A DNA stretch of 64,000 bases from positions 62,001-126,000 of the forward strand of contig CASDRS010000013.1 in the NCBI GenBank assembly GCA_949283255.1. Reading direction: 5' to 3'. The notes beneath the pieces are model-generated. The model saw only the letters and a program-made list of their open reading frames with translations, had not been told where the DNA came from and did no database searches. Source of the stretch: an uncultured bacterium. Lineage in GTDB: Bacteria > Cyanobacteriota > Vampirovibrionia > Gastranaerophilales > Gastranaerophilaceae. A program made the position numbers and the translations under genes. Each line of letters begins with the position of its first letter. Positions within the stretch are counted from its first letter, which is position 1. Positions 16,770 to 26,388 of the stretch are shown here, piece by piece.

Positions 16770-18107
16770 AATAAACACCACAGTCTCAACGTGATAGGTG
16801 TGACAAAACATATCGAAAGGTTGTACAGATTTTATTGTACAGCCTTTTTCGCATAAATACTTCAAATCTCTGGCTAAAGTTGCAGGATTACAGCTTACAT
16901 ATATAATTTCATCTTTCGTGTGTTTTAAAGCCTCATCCAAAGACTCCTTTGTACAGCCTTTACGAGGAGGGTCAAGTATTGTCACATCAAATTTTCTCTT
17001 AACCGATTTTAAATATTTAGTAGTATCAGCAGTATGCAATTCCACATTATTAATGTTATTTATACTCAAAACATCTTGAGCCATTTTTATTGAGTCAGAA
17101 TTTTCCTCAACACTCACAACCTTATCTGCAACATCACTCACAACAACGCCAAATGTTGCAATTCCCGCATACGCATCCAAAACTGTTGGAGAATCAAACT
17201 TAGATATCTCTTCTTTTACATAAGAAAAAATATTCTCGGCACTCTTAGGATTTACTTGGAAAAACGTATTTGCACCTATTTTAAAAACTTTATCAAGTAT
17301 CTTTTCCTCAACATAATATTGTCCGCATACACATTCTGTCTTATTCGAAAGAATTACATTGGTCTGCTTGGAATTAAAATTCACGCACACCCCGACAACT
17401 TCTTCAAAATTATTATAAATAGAGTTTGCAAAATCAGCCAGATTTTTTTGGATTTTTGTACCGTTATATACCAGAGTAACAAGCACATTACCATTTTGAG
17501 CTGACACTCTTAAAACAACGTGCCTTAAATCTCCAAAATGTTTTTTCTCATCATACCCGCTAATTTTAAAATCCGAAGCTTTTTCTCTTATAAAATCAAT
17601 AATCCTATCACAAATTTGAGGCTGAATAGGACAATGTTTAATATTTACAATCTCGTGTGATTGAGGTTTGTAATACCCGATGAGCAATCGTTTTGAAACT
17701 TTTGTTTGAGAGACGGGATATTGAATTTTGTGGCGATAAATTTTACAATCAGGACTTGGTACAGTTTTTTGAACAGAAATTTCAATTCCGCCAATAGAGC
17801 GAAGAGCATCTTCCACTATCTGTCTTTTTAACTCAAGCTGATAATCATAATTGACAAACTGTATCTGACAAGCACCGCATACTTTTTGCATTGGGCAAAA
17901 AGGCTCTACTCGACAGCCGGCAGGATTTATAATTTCCAATAACTCAGCATTTGCATAATTCTTATTAACTTTCGTTATTCTTATCTTGGCCTCATCTTCA
18001 GGACAAACATTTTCAACAAAAACAACAAACCCGTCAATTTTTGCTATACCTGTACCCAGATTAGAAAGTTTCTCTATTTTTACTACATACTCATCGTTCA
18101 ATTTCAT
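16758..18107 (-). CDS. rlmD: 23S rRNA (uracil-5-)-methyltransferase, RlmD/TrmA type
   Basis: A 449-residue SAM-dependent RNA m5U methyltransferase. An N-terminal TRAM domain (residues 1-60) is followed by the 4Fe-4S cysteines C-P-M-Q-K-V-C-G-A-C-Q. The Rossmann methyltransferase region has V-L-D-A-Y-A-G, D-P-P-R-K-G-C and the catalytic V-S-C-N-P-A-T-L-A-R-D-L. Length and domain order fit RlmD/RumA. Paralogues RlmC/RlmCD and TrmA are close, so the modified position (U1939, U747 or tRNA U54) is uncertain. It is convergent with the RelA/SpoT-domain gene, with 2 bases between stops. Confidence 0.88.
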   Translation of the reverse strand: MKLNDEYVVKIEKLSNLGTGIAKIDGFVVFVENVCPEDEAKIRITKVNKNYANAELLEIINPAGCRVEPFCPMQKVCGACQIQFVNYDYQLELKRQIVEDALRSIGGIEISVQKTVPSPDCKIYRHKIQYPVSQTKVSKRLLIGYYKPQSHEIVNIKHCPIQPQICDRIIDFIREKASDFKISGYDEKKHFGDLRHVVLRVSAQNGNVLVTLVYNGTKIQKNLADFANSIYNNFEEVVGVCVNFNSKQTNVILSNKTECVCGQYYVEEKILDKVFKIGANTFFQVNPKSAENIFSYVKEEISKFDSPTVLDAYAGIATFGVVVSDVADKVVSVEENSDSIKMAQDVLSINNINNVELHTADTTKYLKSVKRKFDVTILDPPRKGCTKESLDEALKHTKDEIIYVSCNPATLARDLKYLCEKGCTIKSVQPFDMFCHTYHVETVVFIKKS

Positions 18108-18155
18108 AAAAAAATTATAACACGGATATTAGATTGCAAAAATTTAAAAAAGTTA

Positions 18156-18184
18156 TTGACATAAAAAAATGTTTGTTCTACTAT
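18156..18184 (+). promoter_or_regulatory. tRNA-Val promoter
   Basis: Consensus TTGACA (18156-18161), 17-base spacer, TACTAT (18179-18184), about 33 bases before the tRNA. Confidence 0.75.
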
Positions 18185-18216
18185 AAGAAATGTCGAAAGA
18201 CACCCCGAAAAAAGAA

Positions 18217-18292
18217 GGGCGTTTAGCTCAGTTGGTAGAGCGTCTCCCTTACAAGGAGAGGGTCAGAAGTTCGAGTCTTCTAACGCCCACCA
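18217..18292 (+). tRNA. tRNA-Val (UAC)
   Basis: A 76-nt cloverleaf. The acceptor stem GGGCGTT pairs with AACGCCC, the anticodon stem TCTCC/GGAGA holds loop CTTACAA with anticodon TAC, the T loop is GTTCGAG, and CCA is encoded. Confidence 0.96.
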
Positions 18293-18299
18293 TTAAATA

Positions 18300-18328
18300 G
18301 AAAAGAGGCTTTTAGGCCTCTTTTTATT
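18300..18328 (+). terminator. tRNA-Val terminator
   Basis: AGAGGC pairs with GCCTCT around a short loop, followed by five T. It begins just after the tRNA CCA end. Confidence 0.8.
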
Positions 18329-18365
18329 TTTAGAGATTGTGTTACCAAAAAAATGGGTCTTAGCT

Positions 18366-19154
18366 ATGAAAATACCTAATATTAAAGGATTCAGAATTAG
18401 AAATTCGCTCCACACGACTTATCGAGTAGGGAAAGTTGTCTTAAATAAAGCAACACAACCAATCGCCGTTGCTAAAGATAACAGCAAAACCTTTTTAGCC
18501 GCTGCTACAATATGTTCAAGCTTAATGATACCAAATTCTATTAACAAACTAATCTCAAAAGACTCTTCACTTTTTAACCGCGGAGCAGACAGGTTTGAGA
18601 GAAGTGTTGAAAAAAACACGAAATCATATCTTGAAAAAAACACTAAAGCAAAATTAAATACTAAAAAACGAACAATAAAACCTAGAGTTGCAACAAAGTT
18701 TAATCCAAATATTTCAAACACTTTGCACGGAAATAAAATTACGTATAAACCAATAAATGAACTTAATGATACATTAAACTCTTTACTCGTAAAAGTAAAA
18801 CACAGGAGAAATCCATTACATAATAAAGCTCATGTATTTATGGAAAAAGCAGAAAAATACAACCTTAATCCGATAGTTCTTATGGGTATTGCACTACACG
18901 AATCTTCAAGAGGAAGCTCTCTCGGCGCATTACACAAGAATAATATTGGCGGAATTATGGGCAAAAAGGGACTCCGTAAATTTAACGACATTGACGCATG
19001 CATTGAAAAAATGGCAGAGCATATATCGACTGTTACAAAAAAATATCACCTAAAAACAGTTCAAGAGCTGTCCACTTCCGGCAAATATTGTGATAAAGCA
19101 GCAGCCAAAGAGTGGGCAAAAGGTGTAATGTTTTACGTAGAAAAATTATCTTAA
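18366..19154 (+). CDS. Glucosaminidase-domain protein (peptidoglycan hydrolase-like)
   Basis: A 262-residue protein from ATG 18366; a GTG at 18339 would add nine residues and cannot be excluded. The C-terminal half (about residues 155-262) resembles the LytG/FlgJ-type N-acetylglucosaminidase fold. I-A-L-H-E-S-S-R-G-S-S contains the expected catalytic Glu, and N-N-I-G-G-I is the following conserved strand. Such enzymes cut the glycan strand of peptidoglycan. The N-terminal half is basic, has one hydrophobic stretch (about residues 38-55) that could act as an uncleaved anchor, and is otherwise unrecognised. There is no clear F-x-[AG]-x tag. The last 9 bases overlap the end of the convergent TPR gene. 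Confidence 0.72.
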   Translation: MKIPNIKGFRIRNSLHTTYRVGKVVLNKATQPIAVAKDNSKTFLAAATICSSLMIPNSINKLISKDSSLFNRGADRFERSVEKNTKSYLEKNTKAKLNTKKRTIKPRVATKFNPNISNTLHGNKITYKPINELNDTLNSLLVKVKHRRNPLHNKAHVFMEKAEKYNLNPIVLMGIALHESSRGSSLGALHKNNIGGIMGKKGLRKFNDIDACIEKMAEHISTVTKKYHLKTVQELSTSGKYCDKAAAKEWAKGVMFYVEKLS

Positions 19155-19637
19155 ATATTTTTGTAACAGCAGCTTTTTCAAAGCCTTTGAATAAACACCT
19201 TCAGGCTCAAGTTCCAAGGATTTATCAAGAGCTTCAACTGCACCCTTATAATCTTCTAATTTCATTCTTGCAACAGCCAAATAATAATAAGCATCAACAA
19301 ACTTTGCATCCAATTCAACTGCCTTTGCAAGATCAGCTTCTGCTGTTTTTATAGCATCCTTATCAGACTGCTTGTTAGAAAGAACTATGAGTGCGCGGTT
19401 ATAATATGCATCAATCATATTTTTATCAAGCTCTATAGATTTTGAAAAATTATCATAAGCCGATTCTACATCACCTTTTGAAAAAAATGCAGCAGCCTTT
19501 GAAAAATAAATAAGCGCAGAAGTCGGGTTTAATTCAAGCGCCTTATCTAAAGCTACCAAAGCCTCATCAAAATTTCCTTTATTAGTTTCCGTAATACCTA
19601 AATCTAGGTAATATTTGTAATCTTTATTTTCTTCCAT
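19146..19637 (-). CDS. Tetratricopeptide repeat protein
   Basis: A 163-residue protein made of about four TPR units, seen as repeated A-L-x-x-x-x-x-A-L-E-L-x-P blocks at roughly 34-residue spacing. TPR solenoids mediate protein-protein contacts. I chose ATG 19637 (M-E-E-N-K-D-Y-K), because the upstream extension to 19769 would overlap the divergent sigma gene and reads as hydrophobic non-TPR sequence. An ATG at 19709 remains possible and would add a hydrophobic N-terminus. Partner unknown. Confidence 0.8.
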   Translation of the reverse strand: MEENKDYKYYLDLGITETNKGNFDEALVALDKALELNPTSALIYFSKAAAFFSKGDVESAYDNFSKSIELDKNMIDAYYNRALIVLSNKQSDKDAIKTAEADLAKAVELDAKFVDAYYYLAVARMKLEDYKGAVEALDKSLELEPEGVYSKALKKLLLQKYLR

Positions 19638-19763
19638 AACTTGAATATAAACAAAAAAATCAGAGATTACAACTCTAAAAAATTCTAAGCAGAAACTTTT
19701 TTTACGCATAAACGTCAAAATTTTTGTAAAAAGTTTTAAGGATAGATGAGAGAGGGATTTTAA

Positions 19764-20744
19764 ATGCAATCAAACACACTTTTGGAACTTGAAGGATTGT
19801 ACAGTGATTTTGACACAAAAAGCTCTAAGCTGGAAACAGCTCATTCAGAAGTTGATGACAGCGATGATATTACAAACTTGGAACCAAAAACATTCAGCTC
19901 TATTGCAAAAGAAGATGACATTTTGCAGATGTACTTAAAAGACATCGGCAAAATTAAGTTACTTAATTCAAGAGAAGAAAAATTTTTGGGAAAAAACATA
20001 AAAGAAGGGAAAGAAAAAGAAGCTTCAGTTGCAAAAAGAAAATTAATTCAGGCAAACTTAAGGCTTGTCGTCAGTATTGCTAAAAAATACATTGGTCAAG
20101 GAGTACTGTTTATGGATCTTGTGCAAGAGGGTTCAATAGGCCTGATAAAAGCTGCAGAAAAGTTTGACTACTCAAAGAACTGCAAATTTTCAACCTATGC
20201 TACCTGGTGGATAAAACAGACTATTATGAGATCAATAGCAAATAACGCAAAAGCAATAAGGATTCCGATTCACATGGCAGACAAGATACGAAAATACAAA
20301 AAAGTCTACGCAAAATTGACTTTTGAACTTGGAAGAGAACCATATGATTCAGAGATGGCAGAGGAGATAAAACTCTCAATAAAAAACATCCAATCAATAA
20401 AACGAGCTATGATAAAAGAACCAATCAGTCTTGAAACACCAGTAACAGATGACTTATGTGTCGGAGATTATATAGAAGACAAGAGTTACAATTCTCCGGA
20501 CATACATGTTAAAAATTCAGCTCTGGAAGAAGATATTTCCGAATTGCTTCAAACGCTTACAGAACGTGAACAGAAAATCATCACCTGCAGATTTGGAATA
20601 AACGGAGAAACGCCGCTCACACTAGAACAGTTAGGGAAAAAGCTCGGCTACTCAAAGGAGCGAATACGGCAATTAGAAGACTTGGCAATCAGAAAGATGC
20701 GAGATGAAAATATTCAACACTTCAAAGACTATATTGAGGACTAA
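19764..20744 (+). CDS. Group 2 sigma-70 family RNA polymerase sigma factor
   Basis: A 326-residue sigma factor. Region 1.2 starts [11 protein letters not shown]. Region 2 holds [10 protein letters not shown], the core-binding [10 protein letters not shown] and the -10 reading Y-A-T-W-W-I-K-Q. Region 3 follows. Region 4 contains L-T-E-R-E-Q-K-I-I and the helix-turn-helix [20 protein letters not shown]. It lacks region 1.1 and is shorter than a primary RpoD, so it looks like an alternative group 2 sigma such as those of cyanobacteria. GAGAGGG provides the ribosome site. It is divergent from the TPR gene. Target promoters unknown. Confidence 0.87.
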   Translation: MQSNTLLELEGLYSDFDTKSSKLETAHSEVDDSDDITNLEPKTFSSIAKEDDILQMYLKDIGKIKLLNSREEKFLGKNIKEGKEKEASVAKRKLIQANLRLVVSIAKKYIGQGVLFMDLVQEGSIGLIKAAEKFDYSKNCKFSTYATWWIKQTIMRSIANNAKAIRIPIHMADKIRKYKKVYAKLTFELGREPYDSEMAEEIKLSIKNIQSIKRAMIKEPISLETPVTDDLCVGDYIEDKSYNSPDIHVKNSALEEDISELLQTLTEREQKIITCRFGINGETPLTLEQLGKKLGYSKERIRQLEDLAIRKMRDENIQHFKDYIED

Positions 20745-20756
20745 CGTTTAAACACC

Positions 20757-20790
20757 AAAGGCGCCACATCAAAAGTTGCGCCTTCCTTTT
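20757..20790 (+). terminator. Terminator after sigma gene
   Basis: AAGGCGC pairs with GCGCCTT around a 13-base loop, followed by a T-rich tail. Confidence 0.65.
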
Positions 20791-20895
20791 ATTTTTCTTT
20801 AATTTAATATTCTACACTTACTACTTTAGACGAGTAAGTACTAAACAACTCCCAAAACATTGAACATTACATACAAAGTTCTCCTTAGATATAAT

Positions 20896-22548
20896 CTATG
20901 CCTCTATAAGAGATTTTGCAAACTCCATAGACTGCTCATTAATTTCTCCGCCTGCAAGTTCTGCCAACGCCTTAATCTTATTCTCTCCCTGCAATACATA
21001 AACCTCAACCTTAGTTTCATCAGTCTGAGATTTTCTGACATAAAAATGCTTATCGGCCTTTGATGCTATTATCGGTTGGTGAGTAATCAATATTATTTGA
21101 TGATATTTTGCAAGTTCTTTAATTTCATCAGCAACACTTTGAGAAGCTCTACCAGAAATTCCGGTATCTATCTCATCAAAAATTACCGTATCAATATCAT
21201 CTGATTGAGCAAAGATTGATTTTATTGCCAGCATCACTCGAGAAATTTCACCGCCTGATGCCACTTTTGCAAGAGGTTTTAAATCCTCAGAAACATTTGT
21301 AGAAATCAAAAATTCAACATTGTCCATTCCATCAGCCGAAAGGTCTTTATCTGTTACGGAAATCTCAAAACGAGCCTTTGGAAGCTCCAACTTTTCTAAT
21401 TTTTCTTGTATATAAACAGACAAAACTTTTGCATAATTTTTTCGGTTCTCACTTATATGAGACGCAATCTTAACAAGTTCAGAGCGCAAAGTTTCAACTT
21501 CTTTTTCCAACATTTCTACATTTTGAGAAGAAAATTCAATTCCCGAAAGCTCCGCCGCCAATTTGTCATGAGTTGCTAATACTTCTGCCAAAGTTGAACC
21601 GTATTTTCTTTTTAACTTGTCTAACAAATACAATCGTTCCTGAATTTCGTTCAATCTCTCAGCATCACTATCAAGATTTTGGCTGTAATCCCTTAATTCA
21701 CTGCCCACATCATGCAAATTTTCGGCAATATCGATAAGCTTGCTCTCAACCTCTTCAAGCTTTGAATCCATGCCTGCGGCTTTGGATATATTCTGTTTTA
21801 TTTTTCCAAAAGCCTCAAGAATAGACCCGTCATCTCCGTTAATTGCCCAATAAGCTTGACCGGTCAACTCTTTTAATTTTTCAGCATTTGCCAAAACTTC
21901 CAATTCAGCATTAAGCTCTTCATCTTCGGTCTCGGATTTTATTTCCGCCCCCTCAATCTCATCAACCTGAAATTTTAAAAATTCAATCTGAGACTCGGTG
22001 TTGTTTGCGGAGTTTCTTGTCTGTTCTAACAATTCTTTTGTATCAAGATACTTTTTATAAAGCTCCCTATATTCGCTCAAAGCTTTGCCGTAAACATCTT
22101 TTGCATAATTATCCAACAAAGTTATATGACACTTTGGCTGCATAAAAACATAAGTCTGGTGCTGAGAGTGAATATCCAAAAATAAGGATTTAATCTGTTT
22201 TAAAAAGTCTTGATTAATTAATGTTCCGTTAATCCTTGTTCTTACATTACTCTGGGTAATCTCTTTAGATAAAATAATTTCTTCGCCAAAATCATCAATC
22301 CCGTTATCTTCAAAAAGCTGTTTCAAGTTATGTTTCTTATTATCAATTACAAGTTCTATAGTAGCCTTATCACAGCCGTTTTTAATAACATCTTTGGAAA
22401 CTCTTGAAGAGAATGCAAGATCAATAGCACTAATCAAAATACTTTTACCTGCACCGGTTTCACCCGTAATTACATTCAAACCCGGATGAAAATTAGCTTC
22501 AAGTTCATCAATTAATATATAATCTTTTAATTTTAATTGCCTTATCAT
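20896..22548 (-). CDS. recN: DNA repair protein RecN
   Basis: A 550-residue SMC-like ATPase acting early in double-strand break repair. Walker A is G-E-T-G-A-G-K-S near residue 33. A long coiled coil with a central break spans about residues 150-390. The ABC signature is A-S-G-G-E-I-S-R-V and Walker B is V-I-F-D-E-I-D-T-G-I-S-G. I chose ATG 22548 (M-I-R-Q-L-K-L-K-D), which has AAGGT 4 bases upstream, over an ATG seven codons earlier. It is followed by a short gap to the glycan locus promoter region. Confidence 0.95.
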   Translation of the reverse strand: MIRQLKLKDYILIDELEANFHPGLNVITGETGAGKSILISAIDLAFSSRVSKDVIKNGCDKATIELVIDNKKHNLKQLFEDNGIDDFGEEIILSKEITQSNVRTRINGTLINQDFLKQIKSLFLDIHSQHQTYVFMQPKCHITLLDNYAKDVYGKALSEYRELYKKYLDTKELLEQTRNSANNTESQIEFLKFQVDEIEGAEIKSETEDEELNAELEVLANAEKLKELTGQAYWAINGDDGSILEAFGKIKQNISKAAGMDSKLEEVESKLIDIAENLHDVGSELRDYSQNLDSDAERLNEIQERLYLLDKLKRKYGSTLAEVLATHDKLAAELSGIEFSSQNVEMLEKEVETLRSELVKIASHISENRKNYAKVLSVYIQEKLEKLELPKARFEISVTDKDLSADGMDNVEFLISTNVSEDLKPLAKVASGGEISRVMLAIKSIFAQSDDIDTVIFDEIDTGISGRASQSVADEIKELAKYHQIILITHQPIIASKADKHFYVRKSQTDETKVEVYVLQGENKIKALAELAGGEINEQSMEFAKSLIEA

Positions 22549-22606
22549 ATACCTTATAGGATAGCGCAAGAATATGCCACAGGCAAGATTTTAAAGTTTG
22601 TTAAAC

Positions 22607-23491
22607 TTAAACTCTCACACCCGTCATACTTTTCAAGATAACATTACGGACATAATCATAATAATCGCTCTTATATCCTTCAATATTCTTCAAAATCTGC
22701 TCACCGCTCATAAAACCGTTTAGATAAGCGATTTCTTCTAAACAAGCAATTTTTTCACCCTTATTCAATTCCATAGACTGAACAAAATTGCTTGCTTGCA
22801 ACATAGAATCGTGAGTCCCTGTGTCTAACCACGCAAATCCTCTACCTAAAATCTCTACTTTTAACAAACCTTTTTCCAAATATATCTTATTTAAATCAGT
22901 TATCTCTAATTCGCCTCTGGCTGAAGGGGTTAATTGCTTTGCATACTCACAAACATGCCCGTCATAAAAATACAAACCAGTTACAGCATAATCTGATTTT
23001 GGATGTTTTGGTTTTTCTTCCAAAGATATTACTCGTTTGTTTTCGTCAAACTCAACAACCCCAAATCTTTCTGGATCCTTCACAGTATAACCGAAAACAG
23101 TTGCTCCAATATTATTTTCAATAGCACGATGCATAATCGTAGAAAAACCATGACCGTGAAAAATATTATCACCTAAAATGAGAGCTACATCTTCACCATT
23201 AACAAAATCCTCTGCAATTAAGAATGCATCTGCAATACCTCTTTGAACATACTGAATTTTATATTCAATATTCAAACCAAAATGCGAGCCATCCCCCAGA
23301 AGCTTTCTAAAATTATCATAATCAGCTTCATTAGTAATAATCAAAATATCTCTTATTCCAGCAAGCATAAGAGTTGAAATAGGATAGTAAATCATTGGTT
23401 TATCATATATAGACAACAAAATTTTTGATATAGGCTGCGATGCCGGATATAATCTTGTCCCCGCTCCTGCTGCAAGTATAATACCTTTCAT
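22607..23491 (-). CDS. rfbA: Glucose-1-phosphate thymidylyltransferase (copy 1)
   Basis: A 294-residue RmlA/RfbA nucleotidyltransferase making dTDP-glucose from glucose-1-phosphate and dTTP, the first step to dTDP-L-rhamnose. The N-terminal G-x-G-x-R-x-x-P signature reads G-A-G-T-R-L-Y-P-A-S, followed by [23 protein letters not shown] and [20 protein letters not shown] are also typical. A second copy lies at 24677-25549, and the two share a 41-bp identical DNA block. This copy is separated from the main operon by a 239-bp gap and might be expressed on its own. A canonical Q in K-Q-L-L-P is replaced: this copy has K-I-L-L-S. Confidence 0.92.
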   Translation of the reverse strand: MKGIILAAGAGTRLYPASQPISKILLSIYDKPMIYYPISTLMLAGIRDILIITNEADYDNFRKLLGDGSHFGLNIEYKIQYVQRGIADAFLIAEDFVNGEDVALILGDNIFHGHGFSTIMHRAIENNIGATVFGYTVKDPERFGVVEFDENKRVISLEEKPKHPKSDYAVTGLYFYDGHVCEYAKQLTPSARGELEITDLNKIYLEKGLLKVEILGRGFAWLDTGTHDSMLQASNFVQSMELNKGEKIACLEEIAYLNGFMSGEQILKNIEGYKSDYYDYVRNVILKSMTGVRV

Positions 23492-23730
23492 TTAATATCC
23501 CTTTCTTATTTTTTGTCTACCAGATAATCATCTAACCTTACAGATTCTCATATTCAACCATTAAAGCATGCCAGCCACAAGATTTAATATTGAATAAGAA
23601 GATTTAGCATACACTATTTTAGCACTAAAAACAAATTTTGCACACCCTTAATATTCGCATCTAAGAGCACTTTTTGCCTTAGACGATGACAATTAATTAA
23701 CTGGGGCAAAGAGAAAAGTATCTAACTACG

Positions 23731-24675
23731 CTACTTAAGTTCTCCCAATTTAGTCGAAAAATATTCAATAGTCTTTAACAGTCCGTCTTTTATATCTACC
23801 CTCGGCTCCCAATCTAATTTACTCTTGGCAAGCGAAATATCAGGTTTTCTTTTGACTGGATCATCACTTGGCAATTCTTTGAATACAATCTTTGAGTTTG
23901 AATTTGTAAGTTCAATAATATATTTTGCAAAATCCAAAATCGAACGCTCAGAAGGATTTCCCAAATTAACAGGGCCGACAAAACCTTTATTGTTATTCAT
24001 CATTTTGACCAACCCATCAACTAAATCACTCACATAACAGAAAGAACGAGTCTGCGAACCATCTCCGTAAATAGTAATATCTTTGTTTTGCAATGCTTGA
24101 ATAATAAAATTAGAAACAACACGCCCGTCATTCACTGCCATATTAGGTCCATAAGTATTAAAAATCCTAACTATTCTTGTATCAACATGATTCTGACGAT
24201 GATAATCCATCATTAAAGTTTCAGCACAACGCTTACCCTCGTCATAACAACTTCTGATACCAATTGGATTCACATTACCCCAATAGTCTTCTTTTTGAGG
24301 GTGAACTTGCGGATCTCCGTATATTTCACTTGTAGAAGCCTGCAAAATTGTAGCTCCACAACGTTTGGCCAAACCTAACATGTGAAGAACTCCCAAAACA
24401 GAAGTTTTAATAGTCTTTATTGCATTATACTGATAATGAGGAGGACTTGCAGGACAAGCCAAATTGTATATCTGATCAACCTCAGCAAAAAACTCTTTTG
24501 TAACATCATGCCTGATAAGCTCAAAATGGTCATTACCTAACAAGTGTCTAATATTATCCTTTGAACCTGTAAAGAAATTATCTAAACAGATTAAATCGTT
24601 ACCTTCATTTAAAAGTCTTTCACACAAATGACTTCCGATAAAGCCCGCACCACCTGTTACAAGTATTCTCTTCAT
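23731..24675 (-). CDS. UDP-glucuronate decarboxylase (UDP-xylose synthase type)
   Basis: A 314-residue short-chain dehydrogenase family protein. The N-terminal NAD site is [10 protein letters not shown]. The active-site pattern Y-D-E-G-K-R-C-A-E, with its YxxxK, is characteristic of UDP-glucuronate decarboxylases, as are [12 protein letters not shown] and S-T-S-E-I-Y-G-D-P. The enzyme converts UDP-glucuronate to UDP-xylose. I chose ATG 24675, which has GGAG 8 bases upstream, over a TTG four codons earlier. The start follows the second rfbA stop by one base. The UDP-glucose dehydrogenase needed to make its substrate is not in this window. Confidence 0.87.
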   Translation of the reverse strand: MKRILVTGGAGFIGSHLCERLLNEGNDLICLDNFFTGSKDNIRHLLGNDHFELIRHDVTKEFFAEVDQIYNLACPASPPHYQYNAIKTIKTSVLGVLHMLGLAKRCGATILQASTSEIYGDPQVHPQKEDYWGNVNPIGIRSCYDEGKRCAETLMMDYHRQNHVDTRIVRIFNTYGPNMAVNDGRVVSNFIIQALQNKDITIYGDGSQTRSFCYVSDLVDGLVKMMNNNKGFVGPVNLGNPSERSILDFAKYIIELTNSNSKIVFKELPSDDPVKRKPDISLAKSKLDWEPRVDIKDGLLKTIEYFSTKLGELK

Positions 24676-24676
24676 T

Positions 24677-25549
24677 CTATTCTCCAATCACTCTCATAAC
24701 GTAATTATAATAATCACTATTGCTCAAATTTGCAACATTCATTCTTATTTGCTCAGCTGTAAGATAACCCATCCTATAAGCAACCTCTTCTAAGCAAGCA
24801 ATCTTTATACCCTGATTTTCCTCTATTGTATGAACATACTGACTTGCTTGAAGCATAGATGAATGAGTCCCTGTATCCAACCATGCAAATCCTCTGCCCA
24901 AAATTTCAACTTTTAACGAGCCTTTTTCCAAATATATCTTATTTAAATCAGTTATCTCTAACTCGCCTCTGGCAGAAGGCGTTAGCTGTTTTGCGTACTC
25001 ACAAACTTGCCCATCGTAAAAATATAAGCCGGTAACAGCATAATCTGATTTAGGATTTTTAGGTTTTTCTTCTAAAGATAGAACTCGCTTATTTTTGTCA
25101 AACTCTACGACCCCAAATCTTTCAGGATCTTTTACAGGATATGCAAAAATATAAGCCCCGCCATTTACGACAGACTTAGAAACTTTTTTAAGCATACCGC
25201 TAAACCCCGAGCCGTAAAAAATATTATCGCCTAATATTAGCGCGGCACAATCTCCATCCAAAAAATCTTCCGCAATTATGAATGCTTGCGCCAAACCCTC
25301 AGGTCTTGGCTGCTCTTTATAAGAAAACTTAACACCAAAATTATCACCATTCCCCAAAAGGCTCTTAAAACTTGGTAAATCTCTTGGGGTAGAAATAATC
25401 AATATATCTCGGATACCCGCCAACATAAGAACCGATATCGGATGATAAATCATTGGTTTATCATAAATTGGCAACAATTGCTTTGATACAGCCAATGTGG
25501 ACGGATACAATCTGCTTCCGGCACCTCCTGCAAGAACTATACCTTTCAT
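24677..25549 (-). CDS. rfbA: Glucose-1-phosphate thymidylyltransferase (copy 2)
   Basis: A 290-residue RmlA/RfbA enzyme with the full canonical signature [11 protein letters not shown] and [21 protein letters not shown] is also present. It overlaps rfbD by 4 bases and so sits inside the dTDP-rhamnose operon, making it the more likely housekeeping copy. The central part is nearly the same as copy 1 at protein level while the N- and C-terminal thirds differ more, a pattern expected from gene conversion between paralogues. Confidence 0.93.
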   Translation of the reverse strand: MKGIVLAGGAGSRLYPSTLAVSKQLLPIYDKPMIYHPISVLMLAGIRDILIISTPRDLPSFKSLLGNGDNFGVKFSYKEQPRPEGLAQAFIIAEDFLDGDCAALILGDNIFYGSGFSGMLKKVSKSVVNGGAYIFAYPVKDPERFGVVEFDKNKRVLSLEEKPKNPKSDYAVTGLYFYDGQVCEYAKQLTPSARGELEITDLNKIYLEKGSLKVEILGRGFAWLDTGTHSSMLQASQYVHTIEENQGIKIACLEEVAYRMGYLTAEQIRMNVANLSNSDYYNYVMRVIGE

Positions 25550-26388
25550 TCAGCCACCTCTTCCTCTACTCTTAAACTCATATAATCACGAAGGGCAAAA
25601 CGCCAATCACGACAAATTCCACTGTTATCCATAACACTATATTTAGGACGTTTTGCAGGACGAGGAAATTCTTCTGTCTTACAAGGTTTAACATCAACCT
25701 CTAAACCCGCAATTTTAAATATTTCTTGAGCAAATCCAAACCAACTAGTCTGACCGGCTCCGCAAACCTGGTACGTTCCATACTCGCCATTTTCTATAAG
25801 TTTTACAATCCCGTTGGATAAATCCACTGTCCAAGTAGGACACCCGACTTGATCATCCACAACTTTTAATTCTTTTTTATCTGCTGCCAACTTTAGCATT
25901 GTTTCTACAAAGTTCTTTCCGTGATGACCATAAAGCCAAGAAGTTCTGACAACAAAATATTTATCACAGATACTTCTTACAGCTTCTTCCCCCTCAAACT
26001 TTGTTATCCCATAATTATTTAAAGGATTTGTCCTGTCGTTTGGCTGATAAGGTTCATTCTTTTCGCCATCAAAGACATAATCTGTAGAAATATATACTAG
26101 CTCAATTCCAAGTTTTGCACAAACTTCTGCAACATTTTCGGTACCTGTAACATTAATTAACTCGGCAGTTTTTAAGTCCTCTTCGGCCTTATCTACATTG
26201 GTATAAGCAGCACAATGAATAACAATATCAGGCTTGTTTTCTTCCAAAAACTTCTGAACAGAATTAATATCCGTTACATCCATTACCTGAATATCACTCT
26301 CAACAACCTCATATCCGTTATCTTCCAAAATAGGACACAAATCTTGTCCTAACATTCCATTTGCACCTGTTACGACAATTTTTTTCAT
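25546..26388 (-). CDS. rfbD: dTDP-4-dehydrorhamnose reductase
   Basis: A 280-residue NAD(P)-dependent SDR that performs the last step to dTDP-L-rhamnose. The N-terminal [10 protein letters not shown] cofactor motif, [11 protein letters not shown], and the catalytic [10 protein letters not shown] and Y-G-x-x-K (residues in N-N-Y-G-I-T-K) are present. The start overlaps the rfbB stop by one base and the 3' end overlaps rfbA copy 2 by 4 bases, indicating translational coupling. Confidence 0.94.
   Translation of the reverse strand: MKKIVVTGANGMLGQDLCPILEDNGYEVVESDIQVMDVTDINSVQKFLEENKPDIVIHCAAYTNVDKAEEDLKTAELINVTGTENVAEVCAKLGIELVYISTDYVFDGEKNEPYQPNDRTNPLNNYGITKFEGEEAVRSICDKYFVVRTSWLYGHHGKNFVETMLKLAADKKELKVVDDQVGCPTWTVDLSNGIVKLIENGEYGTYQVCGAGQTSWFGFAQEIFKIAGLEVDVKPCKTEEFPRPAKRPKYSVMDNSGICRDWRFALRDYMSLRVEEEVAE

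Noticed and set aside
18366..19154. Tag in the glucosaminidase-domain protein
   Set aside because: N-terminal K-G-F-R does not fit F-x-[AG]-[KRSN] and there is no second part.
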